From contig JAEEII010000024.1 of NCBI GenBank assembly GCA_016281295.1, positions 1 to 45,423 of the forward strand: 45,423 nucleotides of DNA. Reading direction: 5' to 3'. The translations under genes were made by a program, and so were the position numbers. This document shows positions 6,851 to 13,976 of the stretch, in pieces. Origin of the DNA: Bacteroidales bacterium. GTDB lineage: Bacteria; Bacteroidota; Bacteroidia; Bacteroidales; F082. Below the pieces are notes generated by a model. The model was not told where the DNA came from and made no database searches. It saw only the letters and a list, made by a program, of their open reading frames with translations. Numbering within the stretch: position 1 is the stretch's first letter; each line of letters begins with the position of its first letter.

Positions 6851-8671
6851 TTACTTGAACAACGCTTTCATCCATTCCGGTCGCCCGATTTTCCGTAACA
6901 TCGACTTCACCCACTCGCGGTTCTCGGGCTTGTACCAGAAAAAGAAACGCTGTTGGGCAAGTTTCTCCTCTTTGGTCTTGGCGCAAAACACGGGTTCCAA
7001 GGTGTAGGGATTGTAACCGGAATAGTAAATCTCTGTGGCCAAAGTCATCGGGGTGGGAGTGAAGTCTTGCACTTGCTCCAAATGATAACCTAATTGTTTG
7101 GTCTTCACGGCCAATTCGGCCATGTCTTCCAGATAACAGTCGGGATGCGAGGAGATGAAATAGGGGATGAGCTGTTGGTTCAGATGTTCTTTTTCATTCA
7201 GGTAGTCGAATTTCTTTTTGAGTTTGACAAACATCTCGAACTTGGGTTTGCGCATCAGCTTCAGCACAGCGTCGCTGGTGTGTTCGGGGGCCACCTTCAA
7301 CCGCCCACTGACGTGTCTTGTCACCAGTTGCCGGAAATACTCGTCATAACCCATGGCTTGGTTTTCCTCGGGGGTGCAGTCGTGCAGGAAGAGGTCATAG
7401 CGGATGCCGGAGCCTACCGTGGCTTTCTTTACTTTGGGATGCTTATCCACCTCTTGGTAAATCTCAATCAAAGGATGATGGTCGGTGTTGAGATTTTTGC
7501 ATACGGTGGGTTGTAGGCAGGTAGGACGGACACATTTCTCACAGAGCTTTTCGTCCTTGCCATGCATCCGGTACATGTTAGCCGAAGGCCCGCCCAAATC
7601 GCTGATATAGCCTTTGAAGTCCTCCATCTGAGTCACCTGCTCCACCTCGCGCATGATGGATTCCTTGCTTCTCGAGGCCACAAACTTGCCTTGATGGGCC
7701 GAGATGGTGCAGAAAGCGCAGCCGCCGAAACATCCACGGTGTAAGTTGATGCTATGCTTGATCATTTCATAGGCCGGGATGGCACCGCGCTTGGCATACT
7801 TGGGATGGGGCAGTCGCGTATAAGGTAAATCAAAGGAGGCATCAATTTGTTCCGTAGTAAAGGTGGGTAGGGGAGGATTGATGATGACTCGCTCTCGACC
7901 GACCTCTTGGACCAGTCTGGCAGCGTGTTTCTTGTTCGACTCCTCTTCAATATGTTTGAAGTTGGAGGCGTAACGTTTTTTGTCTTTTAAGCATATTTCA
8001 TGGGAGACAAGTTCGATGGTCTCGCCCTTAAACTCGGGCAGAGGCTGTGTCTTGTCTTGCAGGAAGAAAGTCTGCTGGATATCGGTCAGTTCATTGACTT
8101 TGCGTCCTTGTTGGAGGGCTTTGGCAATCTCCACCATGGTGTATTCGCCCATGCCATACACTCCGATGTCGGCTTTTGAATCCACCAAGATGCTGGGTTT
8201 CAGGCAGTCGTCCCAATAGTCGTAATGGGTCACGCGGCGTAACGAGGCTTCGATACCGCCAATCACCACGGGCACATCGGGGTAAAGTTGTTTGAGGATG
8301 TTGCTATAGACCACGCTGGCACGGTCGGGTCGGAACCCTGCTTCCCCGCCTGGGGTGTATGCGTCGTTGCTTCTCAGCCTTTTGTTGGCGGTGTAGTGGT
8401 TCACCATCGAGTCCATGCAGCCGGCGGAAACCCCGAAATAGAGCCGTGGCTTGCCGAATTTCTTGAAGTCCCTTAAATCATCTCGCCAGTTGGGCTGGGG
8501 GATAAGAGCCACCCTAAAACCAGCATGTTCCAGCATCCTCCCGATGACCGCAGCGCCAAAAGCGGGATGGTCCACGTAGGCGTCACCCGTGACGAACACA
8601 ATATCCACCTCATCCCACCCGCGCAGGTCGGTTTCTTTCTTCGTGATCGGTAGCCAGTCGAGGAGTGTCAT
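6851..8671 (-). CDS. ygiQ: YgiQ-family radical SAM protein
   Basis: A 606-residue protein with the YgiQ arrangement. The N-terminal 270 residues contain DIVFVTGDAYVDHPAFG and GGIEASLRR, a B12-binding-like fold in related families. A radical SAM core follows, with the 4Fe-4S motif CFGGCAFC (Cys314, Cys318, Cys321). A second Cys cluster, CEKCVRPTCLQPTVC, lies downstream. The C-terminal region has the conserved QVQDFTPTPMTLATEIYYSG segment. The length is near normal for Bacteroidota members. The family's substrate is not established. The start MTLLDWLPITKKE matches the usual N terminus, and a TAnnTTTG box lies just upstream. It appears to be a single-gene transcript. Confidence 0.93.
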   Translation of the reverse strand: MTLLDWLPITKKETDLRGWDEVDIVFVTGDAYVDHPAFGAAVIGRMLEHAGFRVALIPQPNWRDDLRDFKKFGKPRLYFGVSAGCMDSMVNHYTANKRLRSNDAYTPGGEAGFRPDRASVVYSNILKQLYPDVPVVIGGIEASLRRVTHYDYWDDCLKPSILVDSKADIGVYGMGEYTMVEIAKALQQGRKVNELTDIQQTFFLQDKTQPLPEFKGETIELVSHEICLKDKKRYASNFKHIEEESNKKHAARLVQEVGRERVIINPPLPTFTTEQIDASFDLPYTRLPHPKYAKRGAIPAYEMIKHSINLHRGCFGGCAFCTISAHQGKFVASRSKESIMREVEQVTQMEDFKGYISDLGGPSANMYRMHGKDEKLCEKCVRPTCLQPTVCKNLNTDHHPLIEIYQEVDKHPKVKKATVGSGIRYDLFLHDCTPEENQAMGYDEYFRQLVTRHVSGRLKVAPEHTSDAVLKLMRKPKFEMFVKLKKKFDYLNEKEHLNQQLIPYFISSHPDCYLEDMAELAVKTKQLGYHLEQVQDFTPTPMTLATEIYYSGYNPYTLEPVFCAKTKEEKLAQQRFFFWYKPENREWVKSMLRKIGRPEWMKALFK

Positions 8672-8688
8672 CGCTTGTTATTTGACTG

Positions 8689-8696
8689 CAAAAATA
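8689..8696 (-). promoter_or_regulatory. Bacteroidota -7 box for ygiQ
   Basis: Minus strand TATTTTTG, 18 bases upstream of the ATG at 8671, leaving a very short leader. No convincing -33 element was seen. Confidence 0.5.
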
Positions 8697-8731
8697 AGGA
8701 TAATTGTTGAAAAACCGGAAAAGACCCTCTC

Positions 8732-9043
8732 TTATTCCATTCCCTCAGCCAATTTCTTAGGTTCACGTCGGGTGTCCCACAAGGCAACTATCACAATAGT
8801 GTCATTTTCAATACGGTAAACGAGTTTGTTAATCTTGTTTACGACTAGGCTTCTGTATTCGTTTTTTGAACCACATAATAATGGCTCAATTCTACCAGCA
8901 AAGGGATTACACTTTAAAACATTAATGGTCTTTTCTATGCTTTGAAAGAATTTATTGCTCGCTTTCGAGCCGAATTCTGAAAAAATATAAATCGAAATTT
9001 CGCTGGCAGATTCACGTGCTTTCTGAGACCAGGTAATAATCAT
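8732..9043 (-). CDS. ParE/RelE-family toxin, copy 1
   Basis: A 103-residue basic protein with the RelE/ParE fold pattern: an N-terminal strand MIITWSQKARES, a long helical pair, NPFAGRIEPLL in the usual NPxxGR position, YRSLVVNKINKLVYRI, and the final strand IVIVALWDTRREPKKL. ParE toxins poison DNA gyrase and RelE relatives cut ribosome-bound mRNA; the sequence does not separate the two, but ParE is the closer match. The start overlaps the antitoxin stop (ATGA). The last 45 bases of coding sequence are nearly identical to those of the second copy at 9654, while the middle is diverged. Confidence 0.85.
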   Translation of the reverse strand: MIITWSQKARESASEISIYIFSEFGSKASNKFFQSIEKTINVLKCNPFAGRIEPLLCGSKNEYRSLVVNKINKLVYRIENDTIVIVALWDTRREPKKLAEGME

Positions 9044-9315
9044 GGTTTCTTCAATTGTGCCAGCCCTTTTTTACAGTAATCCAATACTTCTTCCGTAGTA
9101 TAAACCCTTCCGGCTTCAAAATCACGCTCTGATTCTTCAATCATGGCGTATATCTCTTCCATGGAATAGGGCTTCAGGTTTTCGTTATCGGGTTTGTTCA
9201 GCGATGTCACTTCGTTCATTTCTTTGGTAAGATTTGTGCAAAGGTAAGCATCTTCTTCTAAAGTGGCAACCATCGGCCAATCAAATTTTAAGTTGTTGTT
9301 TTGCAAGCTTTTCAT
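9040..9315 (-). CDS. Antitoxin partner of ParE-like toxin, copy 1
   Basis: A 91-residue acidic protein translated just before the toxin and overlapping it by ATGA, the standard order for antitoxin-toxin pairs. The first 35 residues (LQNNNLKFDWPMVATLEEDAY region) are nearly the same as those of the second antitoxin at 9962. The C-terminal half (KPYSMEEIYAMIEESERDF) is diverged and probably forms the toxin-binding part. No clear ribbon-helix-helix or helix-turn-helix DNA-binding motif was recognised. The function is assigned from context rather than a known family. Confidence 0.7.
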   Translation of the reverse strand: MKSLQNNNLKFDWPMVATLEEDAYLCTNLTKEMNEVTSLNKPDNENLKPYSMEEIYAMIEESERDFEAGRVYTTEEVLDYCKKGLAQLKKP

Positions 9316-9341
9316 AATACTCTACTTTTATGTTTTGTTTG

Positions 9342-9349
9342 CAAAGATA
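9342..9349 (-). promoter_or_regulatory. Promoter -7 box of toxin-antitoxin pair 1
   Basis: Minus strand TATCTTTG, 27 bases upstream of the antitoxin ATG. The surrounding 100 bases resemble the region upstream of pair 2, including the box at 10270-10277. Confidence 0.55.
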
Positions 9350-9420
9350 TAAAATATTTGAAATATCAGTATATAAATTGAAATAAAATTATTTAAAACG
9401 TATTAATATTTTTGCCCATA

Positions 9421-9573
9421 GCGTGGGCGATCTACTGGTCGAGTTCGCTTTGCGGCAAACCGCTCGACGCGTGGTTCTTCTTATTCTTTTCGAACGACTA
9501 CTTCATGTTCAGCTTCCATAACCGGTTCCGTGGCCTACCCGTCCGGGCAGTGTGCTCCTCGCGTCAGAAGTAA
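9421..9573 (+). pseudogene. C-terminal remnant of a FISUMP/C-type-lectin-like surface protein gene
   Basis: An open frame without a start codon runs through YWSSSL, then DAW, ending GLPVRAVCSSRQK and a TAA at 9571. The pattern WSSSL-x-AW-x-F-x-R-x-G-x-VRAV is the typical end of the Fibrobacter succinogenes major paralogous domain and related C-type-lectin-like proteins of Bacteroidota. Between AW and VRAV the codons are mostly NNC or NNT (TTC five times, AAC, GAC, TAC, AGC, CAT). That is the spectrum left by adenine-directed diversification of AAY codons in retroelement target proteins, although ordinary aromatic-rich sequence could also give it. The rest of the gene is absent, and the fragment abuts the promoter region of toxin-antitoxin pair 1. 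The 80 bases from 9574 to 9653 hold nothing I recognise. Confidence 0.6.
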
Positions 9574-9653
9574 CCTTTGTTCTGATCGACCACGAGAGTG
9601 CGCCACCCAACCCCGCCTGGCAACTTTTATAAAAAAGCCTACTTGTCTGTGTC

Positions 9654-9965
9654 CTATTCTACCCTCTCAGCCAATTTCTTAGGTTCACGTCGGGTGTCCC
9701 ACAAGGCAACAATTTCGATGATGTTGCCGTTGATATGGTAAACCAATTTGTTTAACCGACCAACAACCAAACTTCTATAAACGACGGAAGCCCCTTCCAA
9801 TAAGGGTTCTTCTTTTCCGAGATACGGGTGTTTACTCATTAAAGGAACAACATGGTAGATGTCGTCCAAGAATTTTGTTTTGGAACTTTTACCGAATCTA
9901 TTCTCTATGAAATCTGCCGCTTGTCGTAATTGGTCGTGAGCTTCTAATGACCAAACGACTCTCAT
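9654..9965 (-). CDS. ParE/RelE-family toxin, copy 2
   Basis: A 103-residue paralogue of the toxin at 8732 with the same length. It has MRVVWSLEAHDQL at the start, ENRFGKSSKTKFLDD in the helical pair, HPYLGKEEPLLEG in the NPxxGR position, YRSLVVGRLNKLVYHI and the ending EIVALWDTRREPKKL. The ATG overlaps the antitoxin stop (ATGA). The central residues differ strongly from copy 1, so the two toxins probably pair only with their own antitoxins. Both frames are intact with no stop or frameshift, which suggests each module is maintained. Confidence 0.85.
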   Translation of the reverse strand: MRVVWSLEAHDQLRQAADFIENRFGKSSKTKFLDDIYHVVPLMSKHPYLGKEEPLLEGASVVYRSLVVGRLNKLVYHINGNIIEIVALWDTRREPKKLAERVE

Positions 9966-10243
9966 ACCACTTCGTTCTTAGAAATGATATAACCGCAATC
10001 TTGAAGCACTTCCTCCGTCGTGAAGTACTTTCCTTCGGCGATTTGTTTTCTGCCGGTTTCGGCCATCTCAAGGAGTTCTTCTCTAGTATAAGGCTTCAAT
10101 GCCATTTCCTCATCGTCAATTCCAGTAAATACAGACTCTTCACTCATTTCTTTGGTAATAATTGAGCAAAGATAAGCATCTTCTTCTAAAGAGGCAACCA
10201 TCGGCCAGTCATTTTTTAAGTTGTTGTTTTGCAGGTTTTTCAT
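9962..10243 (-). CDS. Antitoxin partner of ParE-like toxin, copy 2
   Basis: A 93-residue acidic protein overlapping the following toxin start by ATGA. The N-terminal 35 residues (LQNNNLKNDWPMVASLEED region) nearly match the antitoxin at 9040. The remainder (LKPYTREELLEMAETGRKQIAEGKYFTTEEVLQDC) keeps the TTEEVL-D-C element but is otherwise different. The conserved N terminus may be the dimerisation or operator-binding part and the variable remainder the toxin-neutralising part; this is inferred only from the comparison of the two copies. Confidence 0.7.
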   Translation of the reverse strand: MKNLQNNNLKNDWPMVASLEEDAYLCSIITKEMSEESVFTGIDDEEMALKPYTREELLEMAETGRKQIAEGKYFTTEEVLQDCGYIISKNEVV

Positions 10244-10269
10244 TAAATTCTACTTTTATGTTTCGCTTG

Positions 10270-10277
10270 CAAATATA
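10270..10277 (-). promoter_or_regulatory. Promoter -7 box of toxin-antitoxin pair 2
   Basis: Minus strand TATATTTG, 26 bases before the antitoxin ATG at 10243, in the same position as the box of pair 1. Confidence 0.5.
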
Positions 10278-10510
10278 TAAAATATTTCAATTATCAATAT
10301 ATAAATCGAAAATAAATTATTTTTACTGTATTAATAATATAACATTAATAAGCACTCGTCTCAAAATTAAATTTTGTCCTTCCGCTCGATAGAGCAGTGA
10401 ACTGATAGAAAAACACAAAAACACTTTTTTATCTCAAAAAAGATTCCGACCTTTGCCGCCGCAAAAACGAGCGTTATTATATTATTTAAAAACTTATTAT
10501 TCAATCATTT
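10278..10510. other. AT-rich intergenic region before the YitT gene
   Basis: Very AT-rich DNA continuing the duplicated toxin-antitoxin leader to about 10340. A short inverted repeat follows (CTTTTTT and AAAAAAG around ATCTC, 10423-10441). At 10448-10455 GACCTTTG may be an imperfect -7 box for the gene at 10511. No gene is apparent. Confidence 0.4.
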
Positions 10511-11503
10511 ATGAGTAAGATAAATGACATTTTGAAAGAAATTGGCCAAGCCTTGGTCAGCAAGAAGTTCTGGATTGAGCTGATTATTATGACCCTCGGC
10601 ATGGTGATGACGGCTATCTGCGTCTATTATTTCTTGGTTCCCAGCAAGCTGATCGTGGGTTCCATCTCCGGTCTCTCCATCGTGTTGACCAACATCTTTA
10701 ACAGTATGGGCATTAACATCAGCCTGTCGATGATGATTACTGTGATTAACGCCATCTTGCTGATTTTGGCTTACCTCCTGATCGGCAAGGAATTTGGCCT
10801 GAAAACAGTCTATTGCGCCTTGATCCTCGGTCCCTTGACCAAGGTGTGCGAGTGGGTGTATCCTTGGGAAAACCTGGCTACCCCGAACGATTACTTGATT
10901 AATATGGGTGTGGATGCCAGCTCGGCCTATTCCGTGATGGGTAACCCTTGGTTCGACCTGCTCTGCTGTGTGATTATCCTCAGCGCCGCCCAAACGCTGA
11001 TGTTCTCCATCAACGCCTCCACGGGTGGACTCGACATCCTTGCCAAGATCGTCAACAAATACTTGCATTTCGACATGGGTAAGTCGGTCAGCGTGGCGGG
11101 TGCCATCATCTGCCTCACCGCTTTCGCCATCAACCCTTTCCAGATGGTGATCATCGGCCTTATCGCTACTTGGATCAATGGCATGGTGGTGAATATGTTC
11201 ACCGCTAACCTCAACCAACGCAAGCGTGTCTGCATCGTGTCGAAGGACTATGACCGTATCCGCCGTTTCATCATCGATGACCTCGATCGTGGCTGCACGC
11301 TCTATGAGGTGATTGGTGGTTATACCAACGAGAAGTCAATCGAGCTGGAGGCTTTGCTCACCAACGATGAGTTCTCCGCACTGATGGCTTATCTCGATAA
11401 TAATGAAATCAAGGCTTTCACTACCGCTGGCAACGTGAGTGAAGTGTATGGTTTGTGGGCAAAAGACCGCAAAAGAACCCGTAAACACGCTGAAAAACGG
11501 TAA
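10511..11503 (+). CDS. YitT-family membrane protein with DUF2179 domain
   Basis: A 330-residue protein. Residues about 18-240 hold five or six hydrophobic segments of the YitT family, including the typical FLVPSKLIVGSISGLSIVL near the start and STGGLDILAKIV in the middle. Residues about 240-320 form the soluble DUF2179 domain (KRVCIVSKDYDRIRRFIIDDLDRG and GGYTNEKSIEL). This two-part arrangement is normal for the family, whose transport or regulatory role is not established. It is flanked by AT-rich spacers and is probably a single-gene transcript. The C terminus is strongly basic (KDRKRTRKHAEKR). Confidence 0.9.
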   Translation: MSKINDILKEIGQALVSKKFWIELIIMTLGMVMTAICVYYFLVPSKLIVGSISGLSIVLTNIFNSMGINISLSMMITVINAILLILAYLLIGKEFGLKTVYCALILGPLTKVCEWVYPWENLATPNDYLINMGVDASSAYSVMGNPWFDLLCCVIILSAAQTLMFSINASTGGLDILAKIVNKYLHFDMGKSVSVAGAIICLTAFAINPFQMVIIGLIATWINGMVVNMFTANLNQRKRVCIVSKDYDRIRRFIIDDLDRGCTLYEVIGGYTNEKSIELEALLTNDEFSALMAYLDNNEIKAFTTAGNVSEVYGLWAKDRKRTRKHAEKR

Positions 11504-11542
11504 TTGTTGAAAAGTTTTATTTTTATATAAGGAGATAGTTCC

Positions 11543-11550
11543 TATCTTTG
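11543..11550 (+). promoter_or_regulatory. Bacteroidota -7 box for the carboxyltransferase gene
   Basis: TATCTTTG followed by C, 22 bases upstream of the ATG at 11573. No good -33 match was seen. Confidence 0.55.
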
Positions 11551-11572
11551 CAAGAGGTCAGGAATCACTGCT

Positions 11573-13339
11573 ATGAAAAAAGAAGTAAAATTCAGCCTGG
11601 TATATCGCGACATGTGGCAGTCGTCAGGAAAATATGTGCCACGTAAGGATCAACTGGAGCAGATTGCCCCTCTGATTATCGACATGGGTTGCTTCGACCG
11701 TGTGGAGACTAACGGTGGAGCCGCCGAGCAGGTGAACTTGCTTTATGGCGAGAACCCTAATCCCTCTGTTCGTGCTTTTACAAAGGCCTTGCATAAGGGT
11801 GGCATCGAGTGTCACATGCTCGACCGTGCCCTCAACGCCTTGCGCATGAATCCCGTCCCCGCCGATGTGCGCCAACTAATGTATAAGGTGAAGAAAGCAC
11901 AAGGTGTGGATATCACCCGTATCTTCTGCGGCCTTAACGACGTGCGTAACATCATCCCCTCCATCCAATGGGCCAACGAGGCAGGCATGATCTCGCAAGC
12001 CGCCATGAGTATCACCTATTCGCAGGTGCATACCGCCGAGTATTATATGAAAATTGCCGACCAGCTCATCGCGGCTGGTGCCAAAGAGATCGCCCTCAAG
12101 GACATGGCTGGCGTGGGCCGTCCGGTCAGCTTGGGACGTATCGTCGAACATATCAAGAAACAACACCCTGAAATCAAGGTGCAATATCACGGCCACACTA
12201 CCCCGGGCCTCTCCATGGCCTCTATGCTTGAGGTCTGTAAGGCTGGTTGCGACTATGTCGATGTGGCCATGGAACCGCTCTCCTGGGGTACGGTCCATCC
12301 CGATGTCATCAGCGTGCAAGCCATGCTGAAAGATGCCGGTTTCCTCGTGAAGGACATCGACATGAAGACCTATATGGCCGCCCGAAGCATGACGCAAAGC
12401 TTCATTGATGACTTCCTCGGTTACTGGATCGACCCGCGTAACCGTTACATCAACTCGCTGCTGCTGGGCTGCGGCCTTCCAGGTGGCATGATGGGTTCCC
12501 TCATGGCTGACCTTAAGCCGGTACATGCCGCTATCAACATGAACCGCAAGAAAGAAGGTTTGCCGGAACTCACCGAGGACGAGATGCTGGTTGAACTGTT
12601 CCAAGAGGTGCAGGATATCTGGCCTAAACTCGGCAACCCGCCTTTGGTCACCCCGTTCAGCCAATATACCAAGAACATCGCCTTGATGAACCTCTTCGCA
12701 CTCAGCAAAGGTGAGCCTCGTTATGAGAATTCCATCGACCCGGCGGCTTGGGATATGATCCTGGGCAAGGCTGGTAAGCTGCCTGGCACCCTCGCCCCTG
12801 AGATTGTGGAACTCGCCAAGAAGAAAGGCTTGAAGTTTTTCACCGGGAACCCGCAGGATAACTATCCTAACGCCTTGCCGCATTTTATCGAGGAGATGAA
12901 GAAAGAGGGCTGGGACCGTGGCCAGGATGACGAAGAGCTGTTCGAGTTTGCCATGCATGAAAAACAATATCGTGAGTACAAGTCGGGCGAGGCCAAACGC
13001 CGTTTCAACCAAGAACTGGAAGCCAAGATGAAGGCGAAGTTTGAAAAGGCTGGCGGTGAAGCCAAAATCCCGGATCTTCGCGCCTTGCGCCATCCCAATG
13101 CTGAGCCAGTCATCGCTCCCGTCAGCGGTGTCGTGATGTGGGAAGTCGATTTCGATGACAAGAGCATCGCTCCCGCTCCAGGCAAGGTCTATAAGGAAGG
13201 TGATATTTTATGCGCCATCAACAGCGATCATGGCATGGAAGTTGTTTACGCCCTGTGGCCCGGAAAAATTGTCGAGGCAACCGCCCAACAAGGCAAACGG
13301 GTCGCCAAAGGTGACATTATTGCGTTCATTGAAAAATAA
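11573..13339 (+). CDS. Oxaloacetate decarboxylase alpha / pyruvate carboxylase B-like carboxyltransferase
   Basis: A 588-residue protein with three parts. Residues about 1-290 are an HMGL-like carboxyltransferase barrel: YRDMWQS at the start (Asp and Gln kept where family members read RDAHQS), Lys176 in ALKDMAG (the usual carbamylated or catalytic lysine), and the metal-ligand motif HGH at 206-208. Residues about 290-490 are the conserved carboxylase domain. The last 75 residues are a biotinyl/lipoyl-like domain. The usual AMKM biotinylation motif is missing: the corresponding hairpin reads SDHGMEV, with no lysine at the expected site about 35 residues from the end. No beta, gamma or separate carrier subunit is adjacent. 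The fold assignment is firm. The reaction (oxaloacetate, pyruvate or methylmalonyl-CoA) is open, and the biotin may be supplied by another carrier. Confidence 0.85.
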   Translation: MKKEVKFSLVYRDMWQSSGKYVPRKDQLEQIAPLIIDMGCFDRVETNGGAAEQVNLLYGENPNPSVRAFTKALHKGGIECHMLDRALNALRMNPVPADVRQLMYKVKKAQGVDITRIFCGLNDVRNIIPSIQWANEAGMISQAAMSITYSQVHTAEYYMKIADQLIAAGAKEIALKDMAGVGRPVSLGRIVEHIKKQHPEIKVQYHGHTTPGLSMASMLEVCKAGCDYVDVAMEPLSWGTVHPDVISVQAMLKDAGFLVKDIDMKTYMAARSMTQSFIDDFLGYWIDPRNRYINSLLLGCGLPGGMMGSLMADLKPVHAAINMNRKKEGLPELTEDEMLVELFQEVQDIWPKLGNPPLVTPFSQYTKNIALMNLFALSKGEPRYENSIDPAAWDMILGKAGKLPGTLAPEIVELAKKKGLKFFTGNPQDNYPNALPHFIEEMKKEGWDRGQDDEELFEFAMHEKQYREYKSGEAKRRFNQELEAKMKAKFEKAGGEAKIPDLRALRHPNAEPVIAPVSGVVMWEVDFDDKSIAPAPGKVYKEGDILCAINSDHGMEVVYALWPGKIVEATAQQGKRVAKGDIIAFIEK

Positions 13340-13378
13340 TCCTAATTCAATAATTGTTTAATTAAAATCAAATCAAAA

Positions 13379-13894
13379 ATGAAAAAATTAGCTTTAGTTC
13401 TCGCAATCGTTTTTGCAGGTTTCATGTCAGCTAACGCCCAAGTTTGGGTTGGTGGCGGTGTCGGTGCCCGTGCTGAAAAGGGTTTAACCACTTTTGAAAT
13501 CGCTCCGGAAATTGGTTACATGATTCCGAACACATCTTTGACCCTCGCTCTTGGTGCTGACTATGCTTTTGCCAAAGCTGGTGGTATTTCTACTAACGCA
13601 TTGGTCCTTGAACCCTACATCCGTTATGTGGGTGGTACTATCGGTCACAAGTTCTCTTTGTTTGTTGACCTTACTGGTGACTTCGGTCTGTTGGATGCCA
13701 AAGGTGCATACGGCGTTTTCCTCCGCCCCGGTATTGCTTGGCAGGCTACTGAGAAATTCACCGCTGCTTTCCGTTTCGGATATCTCGGATTTGACCATGG
13801 CTTCGAGAGTGATCCTATCTTTCAATCCGGCAACGGTTTTGTCATGAAATGTGACCTCGCCGCTCCGTCAATTAGACTGTATTACACCCTGTAA
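13379..13894 (+). CDS. Small outer-membrane beta-barrel protein
   Basis: A 171-residue protein with a clear signal peptide (MKKLALVLAIVFAGFMSANAQ, cleavage near residue 20). Alternating polar and hydrophobic strands rich in Gly and aromatic residues follow, ending with the C-terminal aromatic pattern IRLYYTL expected of an outer-membrane barrel. The strands suggest an eight-stranded OmpA/OmpX-like barrel (outer_membrane_beta-barrel family). It begins 39 bases after the carboxyltransferase gene and shows no TAnnTTTG box, so it may be read through from it. A strong terminator follows. The function cannot be told from the sequence. Confidence 0.8.
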   Translation: MKKLALVLAIVFAGFMSANAQVWVGGGVGARAEKGLTTFEIAPEIGYMIPNTSLTLALGADYAFAKAGGISTNALVLEPYIRYVGGTIGHKFSLFVDLTGDFGLLDAKGAYGVFLRPGIAWQATEKFTAAFRFGYLGFDHGFESDPIFQSGNGFVMKCDLAAPSIRLYYTL

Positions 13895-13917
13895 TTCAGC
13901 TTTATATCAAATAATCT

Positions 13918-13952
13918 ATAGAGACGCAATGCATTGCGTCTCTATTTTTTTT
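13918..13952 (+). terminator. Intrinsic terminator on a GAGACG palindrome
   Basis: A 28-base perfect palindrome built on AGAGACGCAATG and its complement (13918-13945) runs into eight T residues. It ends the porin-like transcript. The GAGACG-CGTCTC core recurs at 21872-21898, so the terminator may have been recruited from a dispersed repeat. Confidence 0.85.
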
Positions 13953-13959
13953 ATTTTTG
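13952..13959 (+). promoter_or_regulatory. Candidate -7 box for the fucosidase gene
   Basis: TATTTTTG, 17 bases before the ATG at 13977. It overlaps the end of the terminator T-tract, and the -33 position falls within the palindrome, so confidence is limited. Confidence 0.4.
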
Positions 13960-13976
13960 TCCCAAATCATTGATCC

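Larger units (their letters stand above)
8732..10340 (-). repeat. Diverged direct duplication of a toxin-antitoxin module
   Basis: Two units of about 690 bases, 8732 to about 9415 and 9654 to about 10340, have the same gene order, the same toxin length (103 residues) and similar promoters. Identity is concentrated at the ends: 45 identical bases at 8744-8788 and 9666-9710 (toxin 3' end), and a highly similar antitoxin 5' end plus leader. The middles are diverged. About 240 unrelated bases lie between the units. Confidence 0.75.

Noticed and set aside
9421..9653. Possible structured RNA (GC-rich relative to flanks) between the toxin-antitoxin pairs
   Set aside because: The GC-rich part is better explained as a protein-coding remnant (WSSSL...VRAV); no extended stem structure was found.
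10382..10412. GCTC-GATA-GAGC followed by AGTGAACTGATAG, resembling a tRNA D-arm
   Set aside because: No acceptor stem, anticodon arm or T-arm could be built around it.
11012..13093. Minus-strand frames of about 240-400 codons opposite the YitT and carboxyltransferase genes
   Set aside because: They are His/Arg-rich shadow translations without family motifs.
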